Shown: positions 1-7,924, counted from the first letter of the stretch. The stretch is DNA of 64,000 nt from Micromonospora sp. CP22 (GCF_009712475.1 NZ_VCJO01000001.1:659840-723839), one strand, 5' to 3'. Notes: a model not told the origin generated them from the letters alone. A program made the numbers and translations.

Positions 1-1
1 T

Positions 2-472
2 CCACCGATCCAGGTGCGGGTCACCGACGTGCTCGGACCGGTTGGCGGGGAGGTGGACCCGGCACTGCTGGCCGGGCTGCGGCGGCGGCTGGGCGAGGCG
101 CAGCCGGGTCGGTACGACGCGGTGGTGCTGGCCGCCGCGGGAACCCGGGACGCGGCGGCTCGGGGATCCGTGGGTCGGGTGGCCGAGGCCCTCGGTGGCG
201 CCCTCGGCGCTCCGACACGGGTCTCCTACGCCTCGGCGGCACCGCCGGCCGTGGACGCCGCGGTGGCGCGGTTGCGGGCACGTGGCGCGCGCCGGGTGGC
301 GGTGGCCGCGTACTTCCTGGCACCCGGGTTGTTCCACGACGGCGTGGTGACCGCGGCACGGCGGGCTGGGGCGGTCGCGGTGGCCGACCCGCTGACCGAC
401 GCGCCGGAACTGGTCGATCTGGTGCTGCGCCGGGTGGACGCCGCCGGGCAGCAGAACGCCCCGGCGGGCTGA
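2..472 (+). CDS. CbiX/SirB-like sirohydrochlorin chelatase, 5'-truncated
   Basis: This is the C-terminal part of a CbiX-type chelatase, which inserts cobalt or iron into sirohydrochlorin for corrin or siroheme synthesis. The frame is open to the left edge, so the start codon and the N-terminal half lie outside the window; the GTG at 14 is probably internal. The visible 150 or so residues carry the second CbiX repeat: DAVVLAAAGTRD, then VAVAAYFLAPGLFHDGVV, then a VADPLTDAPELVDLVL ending. The family usually has about 230-300 residues in two such halves. The stop codon lies inside the loop of an inverted repeat shared with the convergent whiB gene. The family assignment is fairly sure; the metal specificity is not. 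Confidence 0.7.
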   Translation, partial: PPIQVRVTDVLGPVGGEVDPALLAGLRRRLGEAQPGRYDAVVLAAAGTRDAAARGSVGRVAEALGGALGAPTRVSYASAAPPAVDAAVARLRARGARRVAVAAYFLAPGLFHDGVVTAARRAGAVAVADPLTDAPELVDLVLRRVDAAGQQNAPAG

Positions 473-486
473 GCCGACCGGGGCGT
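456..486. terminator. inverted repeat between convergent genes
   Basis: Arms ACGCCCCG (456-463) and CGGGGCGT (479-486) are perfectly complementary over 8 bp, with the stop codon of the chelatase gene in the loop. It sits between two convergent genes, so it may end both transcripts. There is no T-tract, which is common in GC-rich actinobacteria. Confidence 0.4.
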
Positions 487-509
487 CTCGCTTCGTACGT
501 GTGTGGTGG

Positions 510-767
510 TCAGGCGGAGTGAGCGCGCAGCACCCGGAGGCCGCCGCGACGCTTGACGGCGCGCCGCTCCTCCTCGCTCATCCCGCCCCAGACGCCAGCG
601 TCCTGACCGGATTCCAGTGCCCACTGCAGGCACTGGTCGGTCACGGAGCAGCGCCGGCAGACGGCCTTGGCCTGCTCGACCTGCAGGAGAGCCGGACCGG
701 ACGTCCCGATCGGGAAGAACAGCTCCGGGTCCTCGTCGCGGCAGACAGCATGGTGACGCCAGTCCAT
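510..767 (-). CDS. whiB1: WhiB1/WblE-type Fe-S transcriptional regulator
   Basis: WhiB-family regulators hold a [4Fe-4S] cluster that senses NO or oxygen, and WhiB1 binds the primary sigma factor. The 85-residue product has the four cluster cysteines at C9, C37, C40 and C46 (C-x27-C-x2-C-x5-C), followed by the GVWGG turn at 58-62 and a basic tail (ERRAVKRRGG). These positions are the same as in M. tuberculosis WhiB1; the Streptomyces orthologue is called WblE. I chose the ATG at 767 because GAGGAG lies about 10 nt upstream and MDWRH is the conserved N-terminus; an upstream in-frame start would add 24 unrelated residues. A CRP-like site lies about 200 bp upstream. Confidence 0.93.
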   Translation of the reverse strand: MDWRHHAVCRDEDPELFFPIGTSGPALLQVEQAKAVCRRCSVTDQCLQWALESGQDAGVWGGMSEEERRAVKRRGGLRVLRAHSA

Positions 768-1209
768 GGCGGCAACACTCCTCATTCTGGATGGGTGGCA
801 GATGTTGCTTCTTGGTGCTTTTCCTATATGCATCCGCATTGCCGATCGTGACGGTTAGCGACCGTCATTTCACCAATGCGTGAGCAGGCTGTTGGCCCGC
901 AGGACCTGCTGAAAAGCTCGACTGGTCGAGCGAATCCAGGCAATGTCCCGCTAGTTCAAGTTCGCTTGTGAATACTTTCACGAACTCACCCAATGTCAAG
1001 GGTGACGCTCGGAAAAACTCCGGACGGTGAGCAAGCCCACAACCCATTTGTCCGGGTTCCGGAGGCCTCCGGCTACCCGTCGTACCACAGTCGAGGATCA
1101 ATATAGTACAGTCCGCCGCACATTGCTGACATTTCCGACACGCGCCTCGGGTGTCGCAGCCGTCGCGTCGGGGGAACGTCGACTACCTCACCCCGGTGGG
1201 ACCGGAGAC
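768..1209. other. 442-bp intergenic region upstream of whiB1
   Basis: No convincing gene. It holds the whiB1 control region. I see an inverted repeat TGACGGT/ACCGTCA at 849-867, a CRP-type palindrome at 967-982, a TTGAAC at 954-959 on the minus strand that could be a -35 element without a good -10 partner, and a CGACAC/GTGTCG inverted repeat at 1136-1156 just past the lipid-kinase stop that may be its terminator. Confidence 0.5.
967..982. promoter_or_regulatory. CRP/cAMP-receptor-type operator upstream of whiB1
   Basis: TGTGAATACTTTCACG matches TGTGA-N6-TCACA at 9 of the 10 defined positions. Its centre is about 207 bp before the whiB1 ATG. In M. tuberculosis, CRP (Rv3676) is known to bind upstream of whiB1, so the context agrees. 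If the centre sits near -58 as there, transcription would start near 916 and leave a leader of about 150 nt. Confidence 0.6.
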
Positions 1210-2154
1210 CTAACAGATTACTCTGAGTGCGGCCGGAACGGAGGTGAATCTGACTTTTTCCCGCTCGCCAAGATAGTCGCCGTCGAGCTGAAATGCCTGC
1301 GGACGGCCCGCTACCAGCGTGAACTCGGCCACGTCGTGCAGCCGGAGCACCTGACGACCTCGCGGATCGGGCGTCTGAGCGAAGAACTGCGTCACCGTAC
1401 GTGTCGTGCTGACAACTCCGAGGTGGCGAAGGGCCATCACATCGAGGCCGAGGTCGAACGACGCGTCCGGGTTCGGGTTGACCTCCCGCTCCCCGACGTA
1501 GGTCCACGGGGCGGTGTTCTGCACGATGATCGTGGCCAGCTCGTCCTCGGTCGCCTCGCCCGGACGCTCCAACCGGATCGCCGGGTGCCGCCGCTCGCCA
1601 CCCAGCAGGAACTGCGCGGTGAACGCCCGGAAGTAGAGCGAAGGGGAGGGGACCCGTCCCCGGCGGCGCGACTCCTCGACCCGGTGGATCACCGACGCGT
1701 CGAGCCCGAAGCCGGCGCAGAACGTGAAGTAGCGGTCGTCGGCCCGGCCGAGGCCGATCGTGCGGTGCCGACCCAGGCGTAGCCCTTCCAGGATCATGCT
1801 GGCGCCCTCCGGCCACTCCCGGGGCAGACCGAGCGCCCGGGCGAAGACGTTGGTCGAGCCCCCGGGCACGGTGGCCAGCGCCGGCAACCGGTCGGCGGTC
1901 GGCTCGGCACCACCGGCGGAGGTCGCCGCCATCAGGCCGTTGACGACCTCGTTCACCGTGCCGTCGCCACCGAGGGTGACCACCACGTCGACGCCCTCCT
2001 CGGCGGCCTCCCGGGCCAGCGTGGTGGCGTGGCCGCGCTGGCGGGTGTACCGCACGGAGAGTTCGACCTCACTGCGCAGCGCTCGGACGAGCACGTCACG
2101 CGCGCGCTCACTGGTGGTGGTGGCCTTCGGATTGACCAGCAGGACAGCCCGCAT
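1210..2154 (-). CDS. diacylglycerol/lipid kinase family protein (DagK/YegS-like)
   Basis: This 314-residue protein belongs to the DAGK catalytic family, cytosolic kinases that phosphorylate diacylglycerol or related lipids or sphingoid bases. The nucleotide-binding GGDGT motif is at residues 62-66, followed by NEVVNG, and a PGGSTNVFARALGLP segment is typical of the family. The C-terminal beta-sandwich region ends in QLDGDYLGER. I chose the ATG at 2154 (MRAVLLVNPKA); an upstream GTG at 2181 would add nine non-conserved residues and run towards the start of the divergent gene. It lies beside whiB1 on the same strand, an arrangement I recall from Streptomyces. The lipid substrate cannot be read from the sequence. 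Confidence 0.85.
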   Translation of the reverse strand: MRAVLLVNPKATTTSERARDVLVRALRSEVELSVRYTRQRGHATTLAREAAEEGVDVVVTLGGDGTVNEVVNGLMAATSAGGAEPTADRLPALATVPGGSTNVFARALGLPREWPEGASMILEGLRLGRHRTIGLGRADDRYFTFCAGFGLDASVIHRVEESRRRGRVPSPSLYFRAFTAQFLLGGERRHPAIRLERPGEATEDELATIIVQNTAPWTYVGEREVNPNPDASFDLGLDVMALRHLGVVSTTRTVTQFFAQTPDPRGRQVLRLHDVAEFTLVAGRPQAFQLDGDYLGEREKVRFTSVPAALRVIC

Positions 2155-2184
2155 GGGCGGCACAATACCCCGCGACCCCACCGG

Positions 2185-2190
2185 TATCGT
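2185..2190 (+). promoter_or_regulatory. -10 element of a probable leaderless gene
   Basis: TATCGT ends 6 nt before the GTG at 2197 and there is no Shine-Dalgarno sequence, so transcription probably starts at the start codon. Confidence 0.4.
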
Positions 2191-2196
2191 GACCGC

Positions 2197-2586
2197 GTGA
2201 CCATCGACTCCGACCCAACCCCTGTCACGCTCCGTTGGGCGGTCCGGCTGCTGCGCGGCCAGGCGGTCGCGGTCGGACTGGTCGCCGCCTGGCTGATCTT
2301 CGCCGACCTGACCGCCACCACCACGGACCTGACCTCGGCGCTGCTGGTGACGGCCTTCGCCATCGGTGCCGCCGTCGCCCTCTGGGCGCTGGGCGGTGCC
2401 CTGCTCCGACGGCGGGCCGGTGCTCGCGCACCGGCCATCGTGCTCCAGCTCATGCTGCTGCCGATCGGCTGGTTCATGATCCAGGGCGGGCTGGGCTGGC
2501 TCGGCGTGCCGCTGATCGCGCTCGGGGTCGGGGTCACCTGGTTGCTGGTGAGCCCGCCGACCACCCGCGCGCTGGGCTTCGAGTGA
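2197..2586 (+). CDS. small integral membrane protein, unknown function
   Basis: The 129-residue product has four hydrophobic stretches in a compact layout, for example AVAVGLVAAWLIFADL, SALLVTAFAIGAAVALWALGG, LQLMLLPIGWFMIQGG and VPLIALGVGVTWLLV. I do not recognise a specific family. The GTG at 2197 is chosen because the hydrophilic sequence upstream lies in the divergent promoter and codes nothing conserved; there is no ribosome-binding site, but a -10-like TATCGT sits 6 nt upstream. It is divergent from the lipid-kinase gene, with 42 bp between starts. Confidence 0.7.
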   Translation: MTIDSDPTPVTLRWAVRLLRGQAVAVGLVAAWLIFADLTATTTDLTSALLVTAFAIGAAVALWALGGALLRRRAGARAPAIVLQLMLLPIGWFMIQGGLGWLGVPLIALGVGVTWLLVSPPTTRALGFE

Positions 2587-2652
2587 GCTGACCCGCGCGT
2601 CCGTTCGCCGAGCCGCGTACGGCGTACCGCGTCGCTCAGCCGCGCGGCACGC

Positions 2653-3063
2653 TCACCAGCCGGAGGCGCGTCGGGTGAGCAGCGAGATGGTCGCCCGCCC
2701 GTCGGTCGCGCTCGCGCCCGCCGACGTGGTCAGCGCGGTGAGCACCTTCCACGCGAACGAGGACTCCGCCGGCAGCCGGGCACCCGGCGTCGTCGGCACG
2801 GTCACCTCGACGGTCAGTGCGTCCTCGGTGACCGAGAAGCGGCAGTCCAGTTCGGCGTCGCGGGCGGCGATGGCGAGCAGCATCGCGCAGGCCTCGTCGA
2901 CCGCGATGCGCAGGTCCTCGATCTCGTCCAGCGCGAACTGGAGGCGGGCCGCGAGGCCAGCGGTGGCGGTACGCAGCACGCTCAGGTAGCCGCCGTCCGC
3001 AGGCACGGTGAGGTGCACGATGTCGTCATCGGTCGTCGGCTGGCCGGTCAGTTGAGTCACCAC
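2653..3063 (-). CDS. RsbW-like anti-sigma regulatory factor (HATPase_c_2)
   Basis: This 136-residue protein resembles the RsbW/UsfX kinases that bind and hold SigB/SigF-type sigma factors and phosphorylate anti-anti-sigma factors. The fold is recognisable from LTVPADGGYLSVLRTATAGLAA at the start, then LRIAVDEACAMLLAIAA (helix of the N-box, though the usual Asn is not obvious), and a C-terminal strand ATISLLTRR. The start is a GTG at 3063 with GGGGGGAT about 7 nt upstream. No partner sigma factor gene is adjacent, so the partner must be encoded elsewhere. It may bind ATP weakly, since glycine-rich lid motifs are poorly formed. Confidence 0.75.
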   Translation of the reverse strand: MVTQLTGQPTTDDDIVHLTVPADGGYLSVLRTATAGLAARLQFALDEIEDLRIAVDEACAMLLAIAARDAELDCRFSVTEDALTVEVTVPTTPGARLPAESSFAWKVLTALTTSAGASATDGRATISLLTRRASGW

Positions 3064-3275
3064 TCATCCCCCCGGTCGGGGACTCTACCCGCTGGGGCCG
3101 CCGAGTGGTTGGTGATGGTCAGCGCGGCCACCGGGGCGTACCGGAGGGACTCGTCCGGGACGGCGACCGAGGGCACCAACGCGTCGGCGGTCGGCGCGCC
3201 GCTGGGGCACGCCGACCGCCGACGCGATGAACGGCAGTGAGGCGACTCGCGCCTCAACCGCCGTACGCGGCAGCG

Positions 3276-3680
3276 TCACGCCTGCTTGGTCTCCCAGAAG
3301 ATCTTGGAGATCTCGTCGATCTTCTGGAGCAGTTCGTCCGCCTTGGACGGGTCGGTGGCGCCCTTGGCCCCGGCGGCACCGGCCAGCTTGGTGGCCTCGT
3401 TGAACAGCTGGTGCAGGTGCGGGTACTTCTCGAAGTGCGGCGGCTTGAAGTAGTCGGTCCACAGCACCCAGAGGTGGTGCTTGACCAGGTCAGCCCGCTG
3501 CTCCTTGATCAGGATCGCCCTGGTGCGGAACTCCGGATCGGTGTTGGCCTGGTACTTCTCGCAGATCATTTTCACCGACTCGGCCTCGATGCGGGCCTGT
3601 GCGGGGTCGTAGACGCCGCAGGGCAGGTCGCAGTGGGCGCTGGCGCTCACGCGGGGCGTAAGGATGCGTGGAAGTCGCAT
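3276..3680 (-). CDS. sodN: nickel superoxide dismutase
   Basis: NiSOD converts superoxide to oxygen and hydrogen peroxide in the cytoplasm as a hexamer. The 134-residue precursor has a 15-residue leader (MRLPRILTPRVSASA) followed by the nickel hook, mature His1-Cys2-x-x-Pro-Cys6-Gly-x-Tyr9, then the conserved four-helix body (EAESVKMICEKYQ, RADLVKHHLWVLW, HFEKYPHLHQLF). Removal of the leader by SodX exposes His1, which is a nickel ligand. The ATG at 3680 has GGAGG with 6 nt spacing; longer readings upstream have no support. It is divergent from sodX, with 85 bp between the two start codons, so the two probably share a control region. Confidence 0.96.
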   Translation of the reverse strand: MRLPRILTPRVSASAHCDLPCGVYDPAQARIEAESVKMICEKYQANTDPEFRTRAILIKEQRADLVKHHLWVLWTDYFKPPHFEKYPHLHQLFNEATKLAGAAGAKGATDPSKADELLQKIDEISKIFWETKQA

Positions 3681-3765
3681 CGGGATCCTCCATGGGAAGT
3701 TTGCGATGATCCAAGACGACATTACTCCTGGACGGTGGTCCCCGAGGCCGCTGGAGGTGAAACCC

Positions 3766-4098
3766 GTGCCCGCACCCCGGCTGCGGTGGCCGCTGTCGGC
3801 CGTGCTGGTGACCGGACCCTCCATGTCGCCCACGCTGCGCCACGGTGACGCGGTGCTGGTACGGCGGGGGGACCGTGCCGTCCGCCCCGGTGACGTGGTG
3901 ATCGCGGTCTTCCGCAGCCGGCCTGAGTTGCTGGTGGTCAAACGGGCGGTTCGCCCGGTCGACGGCGGCTGGTGGCTGGCCGGAGACAACGATCTGGTCA
4001 CCGACGACTCCCGGGCGTACGGCGTGGCTGACGTGCATGGCCGCGTGCTGCTCCGGTACTGGCCACGGCCGGGACGGTTGTCGTCCCGGCCGTTATGA
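3766..4098 (+). CDS. sodX: nickel-type superoxide dismutase maturation protease
   Basis: SodX is an S26 (signal-peptidase-like) protease that removes the SodN leader so that nickel can bind. The 110-residue product has the serine motif GPSMSPTL with nucleophile S19, and the general-base lysine K59 in LLVVKRAVR, followed by GGWWLAGDN and DSRAYG, which match the S26 core. No clear membrane anchor is present, in line with a cytosolic substrate. The GTG at 3766 is chosen because GGAGG lies 8 nt upstream; the open frame to the left overlaps the sodN promoter. Its place opposite sodN is the standard actinobacterial arrangement. Confidence 0.92.
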   Translation: MPAPRLRWPLSAVLVTGPSMSPTLRHGDAVLVRRGDRAVRPGDVVIAVFRSRPELLVVKRAVRPVDGGWWLAGDNDLVTDDSRAYGVADVHGRVLLRYWPRPGRLSSRPL

Positions 4099-4236
4099 CC
4101 CTGCTCACATACTGGACCGTAGGGCGTGACTATGCTCGGAAGCGCCCGGGTGACCCCCCGCACCGCGCGCCGCCGCTCGTCGCCTCACCGTGCGCCCGAT
4201 CGGTCGGTCCAGTCGCTCGATTCTTCTGGAGTCACC

Positions 4237-5415
4237 ATGTCTTCGTCCACCGTGGACCCTGCTGATCCCGTCTTCCAACTGCACCGGGGCGGCAAGATGG
4301 CCGTCGTCTCAACCGTGCCGCTGACCAGCCGTGAGGACCTCTCCCTCGCGTACACACCGGGTGTGGCCCGGGTCTGCGAGGCGATCGCCGCCGAACCGGA
4401 CCTCGCCCACGACTACACCTGGGCGTCGCGCACCGTCGCGGTCGTCACCGACGGTTCGGCCGTACTCGGTCTCGGCAACATCGGCCCGAGCGCCGCGCTG
4501 CCGGTGATGGAGGGCAAGGCCGTGCTGTTCAAGCAGTTCGGTGGAGTCGACGCGGTACCCGTCTGCCTGGCCACCCAGGACGTCGACGAGATCGTCGCGG
4601 TGGTCACCGCGCTCGCGCCGTCGTTCGGTGGCATCAACCTGGAAGACATCAGCGCGCCCCGGTGCTTCGAGGTGGAGCGGCGGCTCGACGAGGCGTTGGA
4701 CATCCCTGTCTTCCACGACGACCAGCACGGCACCGCGATCGTCGTGCTGGCGGCGTTGCGCAACGCCGCGACGCTGCTCAACCGCAAACTCGGCGATCTG
4801 CGGGTGGCCGTCAGCGGCGCCGGGGCGGCCGGCGTGGCGGTGACCAAGATGCTGGTGGCCGGCGGAGTGGACCCGGAGCGGGTGGTGGTCTGCGACTCCC
4901 GGGGCATCATCTCCCGGCAGCGCACCGGGCTGACCGGGACGAAGGCGGAGCTCGCCGAGCTGACCAACGCCGACGGTCGGCAGGGTGACATCACCGAGGC
5001 GCTGCGCGACGCCGACGTGTTGATCGGCGTCTCCGGCGGGCTGATCCCCGAGCGGGCGGTGGCCGGGATGGCACCGGACGGCATCGTGTTCGCGCTGGCC
5101 AACCCCACCCCCGAGGTGGACCCGGCGGTGGCCGCTCGGCACGTCGCGGTGGTCGCCACCGGTCGTAGCGACTATCCGAACCAGATCAACAACGTGTTGG
5201 CCTTCCCGGGCGTGTTCCGGGGAGCGCTTGAGGCCCGAGCCTCCCGGATCACCGACGCCATGAAGGTCGCCGCGGCCGACGCGATCGCCTCGGTGGTGGC
5301 CGAGGCGCTGACGCCGGAGGCCATCGTCCCCTCGCCGCTCGATCCCAGGGTGGCACCGGCGGTGGCCGACGCGGTCGCCGAGGCCGCCCGCCGCGACGGC
5401 GTCGCCCGCGCCTGA
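4237..5415 (+). CDS. NAD(P)-dependent malic enzyme
   Basis: This cytosolic enzyme decarboxylates malate to pyruvate with reduction of NAD(P). The 392-residue product is of the short bacterial type without a phosphotransacetylase tail. Visible motifs are SLAYTPGVARVC (catalytic Tyr39), GLGNIGPSAALPVMEGKAVLFK (catalytic Lys), NLEDISAPRCFEVE and VFHDDQHGTAIV (metal ligands), and the Rossmann motif VSGAGAAGVAVTK. The ATG at 4237 has GGAG 5-6 nt upstream and gives the expected N-terminus; a frame opening at 4126 lies in the leader. A possible -10 TATGCT is at 4131-4136. Small AAGGAAGGG repeats start 10 bp after the stop codon. Confidence 0.93.
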   Translation: MSSSTVDPADPVFQLHRGGKMAVVSTVPLTSREDLSLAYTPGVARVCEAIAAEPDLAHDYTWASRTVAVVTDGSAVLGLGNIGPSAALPVMEGKAVLFKQFGGVDAVPVCLATQDVDEIVAVVTALAPSFGGINLEDISAPRCFEVERRLDEALDIPVFHDDQHGTAIVVLAALRNAATLLNRKLGDLRVAVSGAGAAGVAVTKMLVAGGVDPERVVVCDSRGIISRQRTGLTGTKAELAELTNADGRQGDITEALRDADVLIGVSGGLIPERAVAGMAPDGIVFALANPTPEVDPAVAARHVAVVATGRSDYPNQINNVLAFPGVFRGALEARASRITDAMKVAAADAIASVVAEALTPEAIVPSPLDPRVAPAVADAVAEAARRDGVARA

Positions 5416-5424
5416 GGTGTTGGT

Positions 5425-5510
5425 GTAAGGAAGGGCACCTTCTTAACGCCTGGTGTATAGGAAGGGTCCCTTCCTTACATCCAGGTGTAGGAAGGGGCCC
5501 TTCTTAACGG
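5425..5510. repeat. cluster of three AAGGAAGGG palindromic elements
   Basis: Three related imperfect palindromes lie head to tail just after the malic-enzyme stop: TAAGGAAGGGCACCTTCTTA from 5426, AGGAAGGGTCCCTTCCT at 5459-5475 (8-bp arms, 1-nt centre), and GAAGGGGCCCTTC at 5491-5503. Spacers share GTGTA and AACGCCTG words. The same composite, also right after a TGA stop, occurs at 51025-51083. I recall such elements as frequent between genes in Micromonospora and Salinispora. They may act as terminators or be non-autonomous repeats. Confidence 0.75.
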
Positions 5511-5523
5511 GCGCTCAGCTTGT

Positions 5524-5529
5524 TACGGT
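5524..5529 (+). promoter_or_regulatory. -10 element of a probable leaderless gene
   Basis: TACGGT ends 7 nt before the ATG at 5537, with no Shine-Dalgarno sequence between. Confidence 0.4.
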
Positions 5530-5536
5530 GCGGATC

Positions 5537-6490
5537 ATGCGTGCCGCCTTCGCCTGCCGATTCGACGACGCCGACCCGCTCGCCGCGCTCACCGTCGGTG
5601 AGCAACCCGAGCCGAGCCTGGCCGACGACGACTGGGTGACGCTGCGCGTCACGGCCAGTTCGCTCAACCACCACGACCTCTGGTCACTGCGCGGGGTCGG
5701 GCTCCGGGCCGAGCAGTTGCCGATGATTCTCGGCTGCGACGCCACCGGCGTGGACCCGGACGGCAACGAGGTGGTCGTCTACCCCGTCGTGCCGACGCCG
5801 GGCGATCCGCGCGGGATGTCCATCCTCTCCGAGCACTTCCCCGGCACGCTGGCGGAGCGGGTGGCCGTACCCCGGTCGAATCTGCTGCGGCTGCCGACGG
5901 GGCTCACGGCCACCGACGCCGCGTGCCTGCCGACGGCCTGGCTGACGGCCTGGCGGATGCTCACCACCAAGGGCCGGGTCGACGAGGCCGACGCCGTCCT
6001 GGTACAGGGCGCCGGGGGCGGCGTGGCCACCGCGGCCGTCGTGCTGGCCGCCGCGATGGGCAAACGGGTGTACGCGACCAGCCGGGATGCCGCCAAGCGT
6101 GCGCGCATCGCCGAGTTGGGCGCGACCGCCGTGGAACCCGGCGCACGGCTGCCCGAGCGGGTCGACGTGGTGATCGAGACGGTCGGCGCGGCCACCTTCG
6201 ACCACTCGTTGAAGTCGTCCGCCCTGGGGGCCCGGATCGTGGTCTCCGGCGCGACCGCCGGTCACGAGCCGAAGGTCAACCTGCGCCGGGTCTTCGCCAT
6301 GCAGTTGGAGATCCTGGGCACCTCGATGGGCACCCTGGACGAGCTGGCCGCCCTGCTGACCTTCTGCGCCGAGCGGGGGGTCCGCCCGGTGGTGGACAGC
6401 GTCGTGCCGTTCAGCCGGGTCGGCGACGCCTTCGCCCGCCTGCACTCCGGGGACGTCTTCGGCAAGGTGGTCGTCGACCACACCGCGTGA
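5537..6490 (+). CDS. zinc-type/quinone-oxidoreductase-like MDR dehydrogenase
   Basis: A 317-residue medium-chain dehydrogenase/reductase with the GroES-like N-terminal domain (VTLRVTASSLNHHDLWSLRG, then LGCDATG) and a Rossmann domain from about residue 150 with the NAD(P)-binding VQGAGGGVATAAV. The SRDAAKRARIAELGA segment after it is typical of NADPH-preferring members. The structural-zinc cysteine cluster of alcohol dehydrogenases is absent, so it is closer to the quinone oxidoreductase/crotonyl reductase branch. The ATG at 5537 is chosen because the frame to the left is translated repeat DNA; a -10-like TACGGT suggests a leaderless message. Substrate unknown. Confidence 0.85.
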   Translation: MRAAFACRFDDADPLAALTVGEQPEPSLADDDWVTLRVTASSLNHHDLWSLRGVGLRAEQLPMILGCDATGVDPDGNEVVVYPVVPTPGDPRGMSILSEHFPGTLAERVAVPRSNLLRLPTGLTATDAACLPTAWLTAWRMLTTKGRVDEADAVLVQGAGGGVATAAVVLAAAMGKRVYATSRDAAKRARIAELGATAVEPGARLPERVDVVIETVGAATFDHSLKSSALGARIVVSGATAGHEPKVNLRRVFAMQLEILGTSMGTLDELAALLTFCAERGVRPVVDSVVPFSRVGDAFARLHSGDVFGKVVVDHTA

Positions 6491-6507
6491 GACCGCCGCT
6501 CACCTTG

Positions 6508-6549
6508 CGGTCGTCGTCGCCGGGCGAGCGCCGGAGGCGACGACGACCG
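6508..6549. terminator. bidirectional hairpin between convergent genes
   Basis: CGGTCGTCGTCGCC (6508-6521) and GGCGACGACGACCG (6536-6549) form a perfect 14-bp stem with a 14-nt loop, between the convergent MDR gene and lipoprotein gene. No T-tract. Confidence 0.7.
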
Positions 6550-6575
6550 GGTGTTCGTACGCGGATCCGCGTGAC

Positions 6576-7568
6576 CTACAGCTGGTTGTCGAGGTTGGCG
6601 ATGCCGTCGCGGGAGGCGGCGGTGGAAATACGCTCCTTGGCCTCGGCGTCGCCGTAGAGCGTCCACCGGAGGAACTCGATGGTGGTGTCCGAGACCACCC
6701 GCAGCGACGCTCCCTCATCGCGCAGCAGGCCACGGCCGTGGTCGCCGTCGGGCAGGCTCAGCATCGCCTTCGGCCACGGCACCTTGTCGTACGCGGCCTT
6801 GCCGGCGGCGTACTGCACCACCTCGTCGACCTCGCCGTGCACGAACAGTTGCGGAGCGGGGGTACCGGCGAACGCGGTGCCCACCCCGGCGGCGGTGCCG
6901 GAGAGGACGACCCCGGCGGAGAGCCGGATGTCGCGGTTGAAGGTGAACAACCCGATGGTGGTCACCCCTCCCGCCGAGTGCCCGGCGGCGGCGACCCGGT
7001 CGGTGGCCAGTCGGCCGCGCAGCGGATCGCCGTCACGGGTGTCGAGGGCGAGCACCCGGGTCAACGCGGACGACACGTCTGCCGCCTGGTTGAGCACGTC
7101 GAACACGTTGAGGTTCGCACTGCTCCCGGAGGTGTTCGGGAAGGTCGGGGCGGCCACCACGAATCCGGCGGCGGCCCAGCGGGTCACCAGCGTGGCGTAG
7201 TCCTCCGGGTAACCGCCCAGGCCATGGCTGAACATGATCACGGGAAACGTCCCGTCGGCGGCGTCGGCACCGCTGACCGGATTCCCGCCGGCCCGCCCGA
7301 CCGCGGGATACCAGATGGTGATCGGCACCTTCCGGTCGTCGTCGGGGTTCGCCTTCAGCTTGCGTACGCCGAGTGCGAAGGTCCGCTCCGGGGCGCTGCC
7401 GGCGGGGATCGCCGGTGCCGAGGCGGAGGCCGACGGCGTGACGGAGGCGGTGGCCGACGGGCTGGGCGCTTCCGCCCCGACGGTCGGCTCCTGATCGGTG
7501 GAACAGCCGACCAGAGCGCTGGCGAGAAGACCGGTGGCGACCAGAGCGGCGACGGTGCGAGGCGACAT
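6576..7568 (-). CDS. lipoprotein alpha/beta hydrolase (PAF-acetylhydrolase/dienelactone-hydrolase-like)
   Basis: The 330-residue precursor has a lipobox (LVGC, Cys22) after a hydrophobic signal, so it is probably anchored to the outer face of the membrane. A Ser/Thr/Ala/Pro-rich spacer precedes an alpha/beta-hydrolase domain. Visible are the oxyanion region FSHGLGGYPEDY, the nucleophile elbow AAGHSAGG, an acidic residue in VHGEVDEVV, and a histidine in LPDGDHG. The SHG...GHSAGG arrangement recalls platelet-activating-factor acetylhydrolase and cutinase-like enzymes. It is likely an esterase; the natural substrate is unknown. It is convergent with the MDR gene. Confidence 0.83.
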   Translation of the reverse strand: MSPRTVAALVATGLLASALVGCSTDQEPTVGAEAPSPSATASVTPSASASAPAIPAGSAPERTFALGVRKLKANPDDDRKVPITIWYPAVGRAGGNPVSGADAADGTFPVIMFSHGLGGYPEDYATLVTRWAAAGFVVAAPTFPNTSGSSANLNVFDVLNQAADVSSALTRVLALDTRDGDPLRGRLATDRVAAAGHSAGGVTTIGLFTFNRDIRLSAGVVLSGTAAGVGTAFAGTPAPQLFVHGEVDEVVQYAAGKAAYDKVPWPKAMLSLPDGDHGRGLLRDEGASLRVVSDTTIEFLRWTLYGDAEAKERISTAASRDGIANLDNQL

Positions 7569-7652
7569 GGCTCAGATTGTGCCCGCCGTCGGCTCGTCCG
7601 GGCGGTGCGGGCTCGACGGCGGTGGGCAGGATGCCGACTGGACAGGTTTCGC

Positions 7653-7658
7653 TAAGGT
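7653..7658 (+). promoter_or_regulatory. -10 element of a probable leaderless gene
   Basis: TAAGGT ends 7 nt before the ATG at 7666; no Shine-Dalgarno sequence is visible. Confidence 0.4.
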
Positions 7659-7665
7659 TCCCGGC

Positions 7666-7833
7666 ATGGCTGAGAACTACACCGATCCGAGCGGCAACAC
7701 CGAGGCGTTCCGCGCCTTCGTCAACACGGACACCGCTGCGGCGGAGGCGACCTCGCGTACCGGCCTGATCATCGGGGCGGCAGTGGTCGCCGTGGTGCTG
7801 CTCGCCCTCGCCACCTGGCTCGCCTTCGGCTGA
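7666..7833 (+). CDS. small single-pass membrane protein (55 aa)
   Basis: The product starts MAENYTDPSGNTEAFRAFVN, a polar N-terminus of about 33 residues, and ends in one membrane segment (LIIGAAVVAVVLLALATWLAFG). Such N-terminal-outside single-span proteins are common in Micromonosporaceae but I know of no assigned function. A longer in-frame reading from 7498 covers the divergent lipoprotein start and is rejected; the TAAGGT 7 nt before this ATG supports leaderless expression here. Confidence 0.65.
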   Translation: MAENYTDPSGNTEAFRAFVNTDTAAAEATSRTGLIIGAAVVAVVLLALATWLAFG

Positions 7834-7924
7834 CCGGTCGGGCTCGACCGATCCTCCGCACGTCGCCCGCGCGCCCGGCCGACCCCGCTGCGCCCGTGGG
7901 CCGACCAGTCGTGCCCGGCCGAGG

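Noticed and set aside
849..867. Inverted repeat TGACGGT/ACCGTCA as a terminator
   Set aside because: It is upstream of whiB1, not after a gene end; it may be an operator, but no matching regulator motif is known to me, so it is only listed within the intergenic entry.
3681..4163. Upstream in-frame extension of sodN
   Set aside because: The extension runs antisense to sodX and has no conserved sequence; ATG 3680 has a good ribosome-binding site and the NiSOD leader.
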